The notes below the pieces were generated by a model. That model made no database searches. It saw nothing but the letters and a program-made list of their open reading frames with translations, and had not been told where the DNA came from. The translations under genes were made by a program, and so were the position numbers. From Heligmosomoides polygyrus polygyrus (Eukaryota; Nematoda; Chromadorea; Rhabditida; Heligmosomidae): DNA of 64,000 nt. The stretch lies in NCBI GenBank assembly GCA_947396885.1, contig OX377206.1, forward strand, positions 42,825,631 to 42,889,630, given 5' to 3'. Positions 42,011 through 53,659 of the stretch are shown piece by piece. The stretch's first letter is position 1. Each line of letters begins with the position of its first letter.

Positions 42011-43545
42011 TAGCCGTTTAGCCGAGGGGAGAGATCTCCGGCAGCCTCAGGAAGCCACTCAATAGCAATACTTCTCTCTTTTTTTCCACCTCGATTTGTT
42101 CGGACATCTCCTGAGGTAATTTCGCTATTAGCGCGTACATGATCTTTTCAATAACGGGTCCCTATTCCTCACGGGAACCTCATTAATGAGCTCACTCACT
42201 GACAACCTCCGGAGTAGAGGACTGCCCAATGTTGTCAGTGAGTTCCTGGCTCTTACTACACATTCTCCTCGACCATGTATGATCAAGCCAGTATTTCGTT
42301 TGCTATCTTTCTCTGAAATAAATAGTACAAATCAATATATTTTGGGAAGTACGATTTTGAAGCAGTTGGGATGCAGAAACGATGACGCAGGAACCAGTCG
42401 CTTCTAGTTCTCTAACAGCCCAAGCATTCCTTTGAAACGTCTAATAGATTGAAGTTCTCACAGATTTGTTTTTGAATAGTTAAAAACAAAAATAAAAAAC
42501 GCAAGATTAAACTATCTATGAGCAGTGTTACAGATCTTCGACAAGGCCCAGGACTCGTTCAGTTTTTCCACAATATGGTACAGAGCTGGAGTGCGTGGCA
42601 CATTTCAAAAAGATGTGGCAACGTTGTCTTTTAGTCCTTCAACATTTCACAGAATTAATAATCGGGTCTGTTTACTATAGGCACCTTTTATTGTACGGCA
42701 AAATACTTTTTCGTTATTCATTCATTCGAACAAATTATTCGACTATTCGAGTATTCGAATAAACGAAAAATCGGAGCTTTTTCGATTTTCCTTCGTTTGA
42801 AAAAATGACGAGCAAATAAATTCCATCGTTCATTTGTCCGGAAATACCGACATGGAATAACATCATTTGATCGTTCATTGGGACATTTTTGACTTCATTA
42901 GCCACTAATTTTGAGGGAAAGTACGGGAAGAATCATTAGCCACTAATTTTGAGGGAACGTATGGGAAGAATTATTCCGAGAGCGTAGTGTAGCCGAAAAG
43001 TGGGGTTGGGCGGGAACGTGGTTTCCGCTATTGACGAACCACTACAAACAGTGACTTATGCCTCCCTCCTTTATATATATGGTGCGATTTTCTGTCTCTG
43101 ATTCCTCTACCTCCAATGTGTCAGATAGGAATCCCGGTCGGTTCGGTTTGAGAGAAAATTGATAGCACCTCTCAAATGATCGATAATACAATTTCTGTAT
43201 AAATTTTTTTGAAATTTTTGATTCAGCTGCTCTAATAAGTGAATGCCGCACTGTTCGAAATTTGAAAAAAAAAAATGCGGATGATTCAATATCTATCTTG
43301 AAACCCTGCCCGTTACGTACAGAAAACATGTAATTTCAAATTCATATGAAATAAAAAGGAGGCTGCAAACAACTGAAGAATTTGGCAACTTTTGGAGAAG
43401 AAATTTGGCAACCCACTTTCCGTTGGGTTATTTTTCATAGCTGAATTTGATTGTTTGACTAACATTGTGTTCTCTTTCTCCGTACGTTTTAAAGGCGCAC
43501 TTCTGGTGCAGTAAATAAATAAATAAATAAATAAATATCGATCGA
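42011..43545. other. remnants: ATTCG repeat, 38-bp tandem duplication, CR1-like 3' end
   Basis: 42705-42790 is rich in TATTCGAATA-like motifs. 42895-42970 is two copies of a 38-bp unit (CATTAGCCACTAATTTTGAG). 43020-43090 matches 52990-53060 in inverse orientation. 43490-43540 is a CR1-like 3' end on the + strand (GGCGCACTTCTGGTGC then (AAAT)n). ORFs 42186-42407 and 43042-43329 match nothing I know. Confidence 0.5.
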
Positions 43546-43599
43546 TATCGACTGCCTGATCAAAATGCCCAATCTACTGTGGAACGCTCCCGTCGGCCA

Positions 43600-44410
43600 A
43601 CACAATCAGGCAACTCCAATCCCGATCAGTTTCTGTGCGGAATTTCTGTTTTCTGTTTTCTGATTTTCTGGCGATTTTACGATTTTTTTCTGTTTTCTGG
43701 GAAAACGGGGCAAAATTGGGTCAGAAAACAGAAAATTTCAAAATTTTTGGAATCCAAACGCGCCGGACGCCTCGTCCCGCGTCGCCTCCACATTGCGTTG
43801 CGGAAGCGTGCTCCACGGCGAACACCTGACCGTATCGATTGCGCGAGCGGTTTTTTCAACGCGATCTAAGTTTTGTCCACCTTCTATTGTCACTATATGT
43901 AAATCTCAGATCCTGAACTGAAAGTGGGTATATAGGTTCATTTGTTTCGTCACGTTATTTATCGTTTTGTGAAGCGATTTCTTGAGCTTGAAGGCTTTTG
44001 TTGGTAGCAATTTTTAATAGCCTTCACTCGGGTAGTGCTAAACATTATCAGTTCTAAAACGTTGAGACAAAATTTGAATTAAAATGATAACGGAACTGTC
44101 AAAAATGGGCGCTAGCTAAATGCCATTTTCCTTATGAAGTAATTTGAAACGTTGATGAGTCCTCTACTTGAAAATTTTATGCCCTTAGAGTGATTTTTAC
44201 CATTTCTAGACCTTTATAATAATAAGCTTCCTGATTCAAGCAACTTATGGTAGTTTAAATAACTGTTTTGAAATTTTCTGTTTTCTGATTTTCTGGCGTT
44301 TTTGGCTTTTCTGTCTTCTGACGAACGCGATTTTCTGTTTTCTGGGAAAATTTTTAAAATTTCCGCCCAGCCTTGATCCCGATCGGTCCTCTTTAAGAAG
44401 AACACGAGTG
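43600..44410. repeat. paired TTTTCTG-rich repeats
   Basis: TTTTCTGTTTTCTGATTTTC followed by TGGCG occurs at 43645 and 44275 in the same direction, each ending in TTTCTGGGAAAA. 43590-43625 and 44372-44390 share CCCGATCAG/GGT. Whether these are ends of one element or two copies of a short repeat is unclear. Confidence 0.45.
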
Positions 44411-44519
44411 TGGATGTAAGTGCTACGACTACCAATGGGGTTCAAATAGGCTGAGGCGGAAGGGCCACGATGTAGGAACGCCCAATCCGTCGTACAACAG
44501 CTACTGGCTGCCGGAAAAC

Positions 44520-45080
44520 GTTAAAAGAAGCATATCACAGGTTAATATGGCCAAGTAGTTACAAGATTGTGACAAGCATTTAGCCCATGTACAATCAATC
44601 GAGCCTGAATTGCAAGGTTCTAGGCGGTAGCATGGCGCAATCTTGACTATTTACACGCCACAGAAATCTCGTAGCACTGCGCTTTTATATGAGCTTCAAG
44701 CATCTTTAAAAGCTTCACTAGCAGCAATGTTAGAACCTTTCAAATAGTACCTGTATTTTTTAGAATACCCTGCATTTTTTGCAATCTGTAATGTGTTTTT
44801 AAGTTATAAACCTTGAAAGAAGCTCAAATCAATCGAAACGGCCACTTTGTTAAGAAATTATGGCGGGCATTCAAGCGAAACACAATCAGTCGAGTGGGAA
44901 CTGCAAAATATCAGACGAGTGCATAGCGCATTCCATACCGCTCATATATGTCAGAAAATTTCCATTCTCTTAAGCTTTCACAGGAGCTCTCAACTTCTCC
45001 GCTACCTTTACTGTGAGCAAAGTTATCGCCTTTCAAACAGTGTATACATTTTTTGAGACACCCTGTATATAAAATGATTG
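44520..45080. repeat. dispersed repeat shared with 15435-15835
   Basis: Direct-orientation similarity: GTGGCCAAGTAGTAACAAGATTG-type start (in pieces) and GCATGGCGCA blocks occur in both. GAGTGCATGGCGCA-like sequence also appears near 760-780. No coding potential. Confidence 0.5.
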
Positions 45081-45138
45081 CTGCGTCGAGTGTATTTCGA
45101 TGCATATTACATTTGAATTCCGTAGATTCTGCCTTTAG

Positions 45139-45203
45139 GTGAACTGCGGAATGATGAGCTCATTCGAAGACGAACTAATGGACGACTTCGCTGTCATCGC
45201 CCA
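45139..45203 (+). CDS. WDR91: probable WDR91 (SORF-2) exon 5
   Basis: A 65-base open segment between the acceptor TTCTGCCTTTAG (to 45138) and the donor GTAAGT (45204). It enters in phase 0, as exon 4 requires, and leaves in phase 2. It encodes VNCGMMSSFEDELMDDFAVI plus Ala and a split codon. An acidic linker before the coiled coil is expected here. The length, both splice sites and the phase fit, and it lies in a non-repeat island between repeats, but I cannot claim homology with the same certainty as for exons 1-4. Confidence 0.5.
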
Positions 45204-45294
45204 GTAAGTGTTATAGTTCTGGAATTTCATAGTACTGGTTTTGTCTTTGCTGTTCTTGTTATGTGTCATGTGAAATGCCACCACTATTGTCTCA

Positions 45295-47543
45295 CAAAGG
45301 AGGTTAATGAGCGTCCCGTGACAATTTTGAAAGTGACCTATTGAGGGTTGTACGGACCGTAAGAGAAGCATTGTATTGGTTTTCAAATTTCCTGCGCACA
45401 TCTGGGTAGGTCGAAAATTGCAAAAAACTGCTGCACTTCAGTGCGGGCCGGTAAAGCAAAACTGACGTCTGGAACTGCCATGTCGTGATTACAATCTAAC
45501 CTTTAAAAGGTTTGGGGCTGGAACAGTAGCGGAATTACGGCGATTTCACAATTTGCTTGTTAGCCGTACAGTAACCGAAGTGGAACTTTGAAGTGCGCCG
45601 CTCACGAACATAGCCGCAGCGACTGGATGGCCGAATGGATACGAGGGCGGGATTGCAGGAGAGTGGTCAACGGTTTAGATCCGGAGGGTGTATTCCTGCA
45701 TTGTTGGGCTTGCTCGATCCAATTTGGTGTATTGTACTTGTATGCAAGGTGTATTTTGGCCAAGGTATTGTACCACACTGACATTGTAACCTTATTTTAA
45801 CCTAGATGTTACGATATAAAAACAAAAAAATGAAGCAACAGCGTTCATAAAACATAGTTCGATTGGCCTTGAGGAGAGCAGGCGGCTTTTCTTTGCTTAA
45901 AAATAGATAATATTCCTTGTATTGATCGTATTCGGTAGGCATTGACGGTGGGACTGTCAGCACGACTGTACTTCACGACTCCAATCATTGAGGAGAAAAT
46001 GAAAAATTCGATAAAAAGATTCATTTTCATTATATATATATATTTATTTATTCTTTCATTTATTGCTTCTAATTGTATTATTATTTATTATATTTGATTA
46101 TTATTTATATTTATTTTTTAATTAATTAATTAATATTTATGTTTTCGACCCTTCTTCGACCTCTGGAGGGAAAGTATAACAGTTCAATCTGTCTTCTTCA
46201 TACTCAACCAACCATATTGCTGGTGATCTCACGGTCTTCACTTACAGAAACCTCGTCACTATTAGAAGAAGACGTAATAGTCGAGCAGTCCACATCCAGC
46301 GCTTCGTTCAAGTGGAGCTAACATTACGAATGAGAAAACGTCAGTGCAACAAACATCAAACAAAAAAAACTACCCGGAGTGTTTCCTCCTCATCAGCACA
46401 ATCAATACCCCATACATAGCATTTTGAATTATGCCCCGAAATTGAAACATTCTCCTGTTCTCTCATTCGTGGTGTTAGCTTGACTTGAGCGAAGCGCAGG
46501 ATGTAGACTGGTCGCCGGACAACGACGATGTGGGTATTACGTCTTCTTGTAGCAGTGAGGAGGTTGCTGTATGTGACGGTCGTGAGATCACCGGCAATAT
46601 GGTTGGTTGAGCATGAAGAAGACATATTGGTATGGTATACTTTCTCTCCAGAAGTCGAAGAGGTGTCGAAAAATTGCTAATATAAATACATAAATTATAA
46701 AAATTAATTAATTAAAAAGATAAATACCAAATAATAAAATGTAATAAATAACAAATAAAAATGAAATAACAGATAAATAAATGAATAAAAATAAAAACCA
46801 ATTTTTTATCCAACTTTTTTTCAATTTCTCCTCAATCTCTGGAGTCATGAAGTGCAGTAGTGCTCCTGGCTTCGTTGCATAATGAAGACAGTGAAGACAA
46901 AGAACATTATCTATTTTGTAGGCAAAGTAAAGTCGCCTGCTCTCCTCAATGGCCAATCGAACTATGTGTTATGAACGCTGTTGCTTTGAGTGTTTATTTT
47001 TGTATTTATATCGTATCATCCAGGTTGAAATAAAGTTCTAATGTCCGTCTGGTACACTACGGTACACTACGTGGTCAAGATACACTTTGCATCGACAAAA
47101 ACGGATCGAGCAAGCTCAGCAATGCAGGAACCCAACCTCCGGATCCGAACCCCCAACCCTTCCCGGCAAGTCCGCCCCCCCCCCTCCTAACCACTCGGCC
47201 ATCCAGACGTTGCGCACTTTGTGGTGAGCGGCGCACCTCAATGTTCATGTTTCACTTAGGTTACTGTATCGCTAACAGGTAAAATGTGAGACTGCTGTAA
47301 TTCCGCTACGGTTCCAGCCCCATACCTTTTGCAGGTTAGATTCTAACCACGACATGGCAATTCCAGGCGTTAGTTTTGCTCTATCGGCTTGCACTGAAAT
47401 TAAATGTTTTTTTTGCAATTTTTTACCTACCCAGATGTCCGCAGGACATTTGAAAACCACTTCGGTGCTTCTCATGCAGTCCCTTATAAACCTCAATAGG
47501 TCGCTCTTAAAATTGCCAAGAGACGCTCATTGACCTCACATAG
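45295..47543. mobile_element. giant palindromic element I (2.25 kb)
   Basis: Left half and right half are reverse complements over about 1.1 kb each, with the centre near 46.4 kb. Termini contain GAGGTTAATGAGCGTC and complement of GAGGTCAATGAGCGTC. TCA precedes (45292-45294) and follows (47544-47546). Each arm holds an H-type tRNA-like segment (45620-45685; 47140-47205, minus). A/T-rich blocks lie at 46030-46140 and 46680-46800. The element starts 91 bp after the donor of exon 5. The ORFs at 46139 and 46356 are the two arms read in opposite directions. Confidence 0.8.
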
Positions 47544-48339
47544 TCAGTTCCATAACGCCCCTAGTTGTCCCCCTTGGGTGCACCTAGCTTTTCGAGGGAA
47601 GTGAACGAACCCTCAAAGCGACCAACACAGGAGTGTGGGACGTTGTCTGGGAAGCAACTTAATGGTTTCCAAATCTCCTGCGCACCCCTGGGTAGGTCAA
47701 AAATGATAAAAACTGTAGCGCTTCTGCGCGAGCTGATAACGCAAAACTGAAGGCTATCTTTACCATGCTCAGAAATAATCCTGCAAAAGGTTTGGAGCTT
47801 CAATCATTGCTAGAACCTGGAATTTGGTCAATTCCTATTAGACCCGACAAGGCACACTAACGGACGCCATCCATCAAGACCTCAGCAGCGATCGGTTGGC
47901 CGAGTGGACGCGGGCTTGCAGGAGAATGAGATGTAGAGTGCATTTTGGCCTCGGAAGGGTTCAGTATTCGCTTTTCAACCTTGTTTCTAACCTTTTATAG
48001 AATGTGAGCCGTGCTAGCCTTCGTAGATTAAAGATGCATCGCTGGCCTTGTCTAGTTGGAGAAGCTCTCGTTAGATGCTATCCATATGTGATCCCTTCCT
48101 ATTGTTTTCTCTTAGTTTTGGAAATGAGTCTCGTACTACCCTCATTTGACCGCTCTTCCTTACTCTAGGAATAAAGCAAGGAAGTGATGAAGCGGTACGG
48201 ACACCCGGGCTCTCGACACTCCAAAGGCTAAGAAATTCCTTTGTTCAAACCTCGTTGGTGGGTTATTTTTGGTGCTTATCACAAATCTGGCATGTGTTTT
48301 CGATGTAACAGCGGATTGCAGCAGGTTAGTGTAGATAGG

Positions 48340-49790
48340 GATACTGTGAAAAAACTGCATTCGCACCATGGTTTTCTTCGGGAGGCAGTCGTTAGTCCCG
48401 ACTCGGATGCGCACTGACGATGCCGACAGTGCCTGTGGTGCCAATTAGCGTCGACTGGCACCGTGCCACCCGCCTCTTCGCGACGATCTCCAAGGCAGTT
48501 CTCGCCGCCGTGCGATGGTGACCTAGCCGAGCACGGGAGCTTGCAGATCGACCGCGACCCGACTGAGGCCGAGCTTAACAGATCGACCAGATTTACAGTT
48601 ACAGCGGATAACTTATTTAGAGCGTTTACAAAGGCAGTGCAAGGAGTCATACTGGTGCGAGTCCTACACACTTCCATGTCAGAATTTCGAGCTCTATCTG
48701 ATGGGCTGTAAAGGAACGCTTAAAAATTCCTCTGTAGACAGTATTTTGACGCAGGCTTCGAGCGAAAGGCTTCACGAACAATTAGGCACGAATTTCGTAG
48801 AATTTATAATGAAAATTTTATGGTCCACCTGAAGGGCTGTACAAGAGTGCTTAAAATTTTTCCTGTAGAGACATTTTGGCGAAAGCTTCCAGATAAAGAC
48901 TGCACGAACAATGCAAAAAAGCTTCTCCAGTGCATATACTTGGAGGCGAAATGTTTACTGATGCTTAAAATAACGGTGCTCCTCCTCAGAAGTTTTTTTT
49001 TTTCATTCATGAAGGATGTAACTTTATTCTACTGGCATGACACTGGAAGAACAATTTGACATGTTGTGTGATAAAATTCAATTACCATGAATTTTTACTC
49101 TTATCTATTTAGTCCTAATTTCGAGAAATATCGTGCTGGGTATCACAAAGGTTCATAAAGATGTCGAAGATCTTAGAAAAAACATGAGAAATACTACGAA
49201 AAAATTAGAACAGGATTCTCCTAGGAAGGCTCTCTACTAAATGGATTGTTCGTGCAGTCTTTGTCTGGAGGCCTTCGCCAAAATGTCTCTACAGGGAAAT
49301 TTTTATGCATTCTAGTATAGCCCTTCAGTTAGACCATAAAATCTTCATTACAAAGCTTATGAAATTCGTGCCTAATTGTTCGTGAAGCCTTTGGCTCGAA
49401 GCCTGCGTCAAAATATTTCTATAGAGGAATTTTTAAGTGTTCTTGTACAGCCCATCAGATAGAGTTCGAAATTCTAACATGAAAGTGTGTAGGACTCGCA
49501 CCAGTACGACTCTTTGCATTGCCTCTGTAAACCCTCTAAATAGGTTATTCGCTGTAACTGTAAATCTGGTCGATCTGTGAAGTTCGGCCTCGGTGGGGTC
49601 GCGGTCCATCTGCAGGCTCCCGTGCTCGGCTAGGTCGCCATCGCATGGCGGCGAGAGCTGTGGAGATCGTCGCGAAGCAACGGGTGGCACGGTGCGAGTC
49701 GACGCTAATTGGCACCACAAGTACTGTCGGCATCGTCAGTGCGCATCCGAGTCGGGACTAACGACAATCACCCGTTTTCTTCATCCAGCT
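48340..49790. mobile_element. palindromic element K, arms about 550 bp
   Basis: Left arm 48340-48930 and right arm 49225-49790 match as reverse complements: CCCGACTCGGATGCGCACTG, CATCGCACGGCGGCGAGA-type, GACGCAGGCTTCGAGC and ACGAACAATTAGGCACGAAT on both. The loop is about 300 bp of A/T-rich sequence. Homologous ORFs on opposite strands (48463-48711 +; 49433-49720 -) are arm copies; their shared reading does not by itself show coding. Confidence 0.75.
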
Positions 49791-50278
49791 GCAACTCGTT
49801 TTCAAGGTATCTTGAACTGAACATAGCTCTCAAATAAGTGGAAAGCCAAAAACATATGCCAAATTCGTGATCATCGCCGCAAATACATCGTAGACGAATG
49901 GAGTGAGTGCAGATGGTGCGGCTGTCCCCACCATTTCACTAACCCACACCCTGCTCACATCGTAGCATACCGTAATCTACTGTAGCTAAAAACGGATCCC
50001 AGATTCGTGATCAGTATCCGAAATGCCTAACAACCTTGGCGATCAAGGTTTTCGGACCCTGCAGTCGTGGGAGAAACTGTGTTCATAACTGTAACGGAAC
50101 CCTCACCCTAGAATAGTGAAGAGTGGTCGGTACAAAAATAAACAGAAATGCGGCCAATAAAGCAAGATGAATAAAACATTTGCTCACAGTTGGTGGAATT
50201 AGTAAAAGTCACAAGAAACGCGTTCTCCATAGAAATCCCAAGGCAATCAGCATGTCTTGGTGATGGATCAAAGTAATA

Positions 50279-51162
50279 CCAGGCTGTCCAATAATTCCTG
50301 TCCGAAAATTTTCAAAATTCTATAATTTTCCCTAGAAGTGTTATAATATCAGGCAAGTGTAAAAACCTTCTAGAAGGTTCCCCAAGTTCCACGCTAGGGG
50401 CATATAAGGCGCAGTCGCCGCGTCTAGCTACCACTACAAGCTAAAATGGACCAAGGTCGAATTCGTACGTTCGTGTACTACGAGTGGCTGCTGGGCAACG
50501 ACACGGGCACCGCGGTCGCCAACATCTGCAGAGCATGCAAGGAGGATGCAGTCTCTCAATGCACAGTCGGGCGCTGGTTCAACCGTTTCGAGAGCGGCGA
50601 CATGAGCCTCGAGGACAGGGAACACCCGCTGAAGATCATGCTCTGCTGCTGGTGGGACGCCAAGGGCATGCTGTACTTCGAGCTGCTCCCGAAAGGCAGG
50701 AGGGTCACCGCCTCCATCTACACCGATCAGCTCGAGAAACTAGCCGCCGCCATCCGAGAAAAGCGCCCCCGACGGGCCTCGGTCCACCCGCTGCACGACA
50801 ACGCGCGCCCTCACGTGGCGAAGGAGACCCAGCAGAAGTTGGCGACGCTCGGCTGGGAGACGGTTGCCCATCCGCCGTGTTGCCCGAACCTCGCTCCCTC
50901 CGACTACCGCTTGTTCCGCCCGCTGAAGCACCATTTGGCGGAAGAAAATTCACCAACTACGACAACCTCAAATCCGACATCGCGGACTTCTTCGAGTCGC
51001 AGCCCCGGAGTTCTGGGCGAAGGGCATCGGCGACCTGCCCAATCGATGGGCCACTGTTGTGGATAACTGTGGTGATTATATTGTTGATTAGACGTTTTTT
51101 CAATAAAGTTGAAAAAATTAAAAATGGTGAAATTTTCGGACAAGAATTATTGGACAGCCTGG
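50279..51162 (+). mobile_element. internally deleted mariner of a second lineage (884 bp)
   Basis: Inverted repeats CCAGGCTGTCCAATAATTCC and the complement of CCAGGCTGTCCAATAATTCT, about 32 bp, flanked by TA (50277-50278 and 51163-51164). Roughly 400 bp shorter than an intact mariner, with the loss inside the coding region. Its inverted repeats and protein differ from the two mariners at 20.6 and 31.5 kb. Confidence 0.9.
50446..51066 (+). pseudogene. mariner transposase missing the first catalytic region
   Basis: The frame begins MDQGRIRTFVYYEWLLGN and keeps the second helix-turn-helix (TVGRWFNRFESGDMSLEDRE). It then jumps directly to KIMLCCWWDAKGMLYFELLP, so the segment with the first catalytic Asp (the DEKW box) is deleted in frame. 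The second (LHDNARPHVAKE) and third (NLAPSDYRLFRPL) Asp motifs remain. A frameshift near 50945 moves the C-terminus (NYDNLKSDIADFF) to another frame. It cannot be catalytic. GC-rich codon use (CGCGCCCTCACG-like) contrasts with the other mariners and suggests a younger or separately acquired lineage. Confidence 0.88.
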
Positions 51163-52381
51163 TAGTTGTCGATCATGCTCACTATAAAGTTACTACAAGG
51201 CGCACTTCCAAAACTAACAGAAAACATTAGGAAGTGATAATACATGGACAGCATCTAATGACAGCTTTTCCAGAAAAACAAGGATGCTTTAATGGCCAGT
51301 GGCGTATCTCTAATCTACGAAGGGTGGCTCACATCCTGCAGGAGGATAAAGGTTGATAAGCGAGTGCTGACCGCCGCCGAGGTCAAAATGCACTCCACAT
51401 TAATAAAAATGCAAAAAAGCCCACTGGTAATTTACAATCTCCACCACCAGAATCGATCCTTGATAATAACACTCCTGCAAGTCCGCGCAGCTACCCACTC
51501 GGCCCCAAGGTTGCTGCTGCTGCAATCCTGGTGGATGGCTCCTATTAATGTGCCTTCTCGCGTCTATTAGGAATTTATCAAATCCCACGTTTTAGCAATG
51601 ACCGAAGCTCCAAACCTTTGCAGGAATATTTCTGAGCATGGAAAAGATATTCTAGCCGTCAGTTTTGCGTTATCAGTCCGCATAGAAGCGCTACTGATTT
51701 TTGTCATTTTTGACTTACCCAGAGGTGCGCAGTAGATTTGGAGACCATTACGGTGCTTCCCAGACAACGCCCCGCAATCCTACATTAATCGTTTTGAGAT
51801 TCTCCACGGTGACCTCGCTGACCTTCCTCGTTAGCTCTTTGATTGCTGTGAGCTCACGATAACCAAGGGTAGCGATGAGTTGTTCGTCAAGAATTGGACG
51901 AGTTTTTCCACAGCACTCCGGTGGTCGTTGCGGGACCAAATGATCTTTTATTCTCTGCCTAACTGATGAATGTGCTAGTCATGACAATATTGCTTGCGCT
52001 GTATTTGTAGTATGAATGTCGGTCGAAGAGGTTCGCATTAAGTGATAATTCTATCAACAACAGAGGGATGAGCGACTACAGCGGCAACTGTGGGATAATT
52101 AAGTAGCAAATAGTTGATGCTGATTGTGTAGGCATCTTATCAAAACTGCCGGCAAAGTCCGTTGCATATGTGCTTGCTCTCCTTCATCTATTGAGTTTCT
52201 ACTAACCTACTTTTCCGTATCACTCCAACACAAGGAGAAATTGTTTAAGCTATGGAGTGGAGTCACCACTTCAAACGTCAAGTGCTCTGGATAGTATAAG
52301 CAGTACTTCACCAAAATGTGGGCAACCTGATTGTAGAAGGTAGAGGTTAAATTTTCAAGCAGACATCAGTCCGGAGCAGGG

Positions 52382-52510
52382 GTGAGCATTTCACGGTTAA
52401 CGGTTCAACGAATTTAGCGAATTAGCGGGATTTTTCGTTAAAATTTGGCTTACCGACTTAACGGAAATTATCAGAGATTTAACGAAATTTTTAACGGACT
52501 TTTTTCTGAG
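52382..52510. mobile_element. possible hAT-like MITE end with TTAACG motifs
   Basis: CAGGGGTGAGCATTTCACGG at 52377 looks like a hAT terminal repeat, followed by repeated TTAACG/CGTTAA (52400-52500). A similar zone with GTTGGGCATTTAACGA is at 15845-15975. The opposite end and an 8-bp duplication were not found. Confidence 0.4.
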
Positions 52511-53650
52511 TAAGTTTATCGCTTCTCCTTTTAGTCTTCACTAGTATTGCAATCCTCACCCTCTCGATTAGGACAGCTTCTAAAAAACTATTGAAATGAG
52601 GAAGATTGAACAGAAACAATCCCCTCGAACACAGCCGTAAGAGCCTGTTCCTACTTGGCGACGGGAGCGAAGGGAACGATTTCCCTGGACGAGAAATCGC
52701 TCCCGTGGCTTTCGTAGACAAGCATGAACAAGCCGTGGCGAGAAGATATTGCACTCCAATGCCAATTGGGTTTGACCTATGGGCTTGTCCTCGTGACGTC
52801 GGCCACAGTGCGCAAATATTACTTTATCTTTTCTCTCAGACCTAAGTAATCGGGGTGGGACTTGCGTGGTTGTGTTGGTCGAGTAAAGCGCTTCACAGCA
52901 ATTGGGGCAGTTCGATCAAGCAGTCAATGTCGGTTGGTATTATCGATCTTTTGAACGCGATACTGAACTTCTCTCAGATGCATTGAAGGAAGGAAAATCA
53001 TTGGGAGACGGAAAATCCCACCATATATGAAGGAGGAAGGCATGAGTCAATTTCGGTAGGGGTTCGTCAATAGCAATAATAAAGCTCCCACCCTCCCCGC
53101 CCTTAAGATTTCGACTACACCAGGCTCCCGTATATAATTCTTCCCGTAGGTCTCCTCAAAGTTAGTGGCCAATGTCATAATCTGAAAGACGTTCCTTTTG
53201 ATTTGGAAATTGTTCATTTTGATCTCAAGAGCATACTTACTTCGCGCGCTGATTACTAAGCTATTTCTACTTGCCCAGGTCCTCCAATTTTCAGCGGTGA
53301 ACCAGGACAGGTTAGCGAAGAAAACGGTGGGACCTACGTTCGGTCCAGCTATACCTTCAACCAAGTCTCGTCTCTAGGTGCTCAATTTTCGCAAGTGCTT
53401 TGATCGGTTTCCATACTACTATGTGCGGAGGAGGATAGTATTTTTGTCTTAAGTCACCTTTTCCGGAATTTATCACATTTCATGGCATAAAACACGACGG
53501 CTGGGCGGAATCATTCAGACATTCGATTAGGTTTGACGAGCTGCAAGAGCTGCAGGAGCGGAGTTGTGAACACAACCCTAGATGAGCAGGAGTGCTGCAA
53601 ACATTTTCCTGACAATAAGTGCTATACAGGGATGTGAGTGATACTCAACA
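52511..53650. other. no gene recognised; includes ATCGAT-family repeat
   Basis: 52850-52960 matches the ATCGAT repeat family (GTCAATGTCGGTTGGTATTA then TCGAT). 52990-53060 matches 43020-43090 inversely. The 105-codon minus frame 53364-53047 resembles nothing I know and lacks supporting context. Confidence 0.4.
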
Positions 53651-53659
53651 AGGCATCAA

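Larger units (their letters stand above)
47560..51960. mobile_element. outer inverted pair J, enclosing a palindrome and a mariner
   Basis: 47640-48020 and 51290-51780 are inverted repeats (GTTGTCTGGGAAGCA, CCAAATCTCCTGCGCACC, AAAGGTTTGGAGCTTC and GGCCGAGTGG on opposite strands). They are related to elements H and I, including the tRNA-like A box, but without a B box. The outermost 80 bp agree poorly, so borders are approximate. The pair may be one expanded element or two inverted solo copies. Confidence 0.6.

Noticed and set aside
48279..49733. Pairs of similar ORFs on opposite strands as divergent paralogues
   Set aside because: They are the two arms of palindrome K read from each strand; similarity is due to the inverted repeat.
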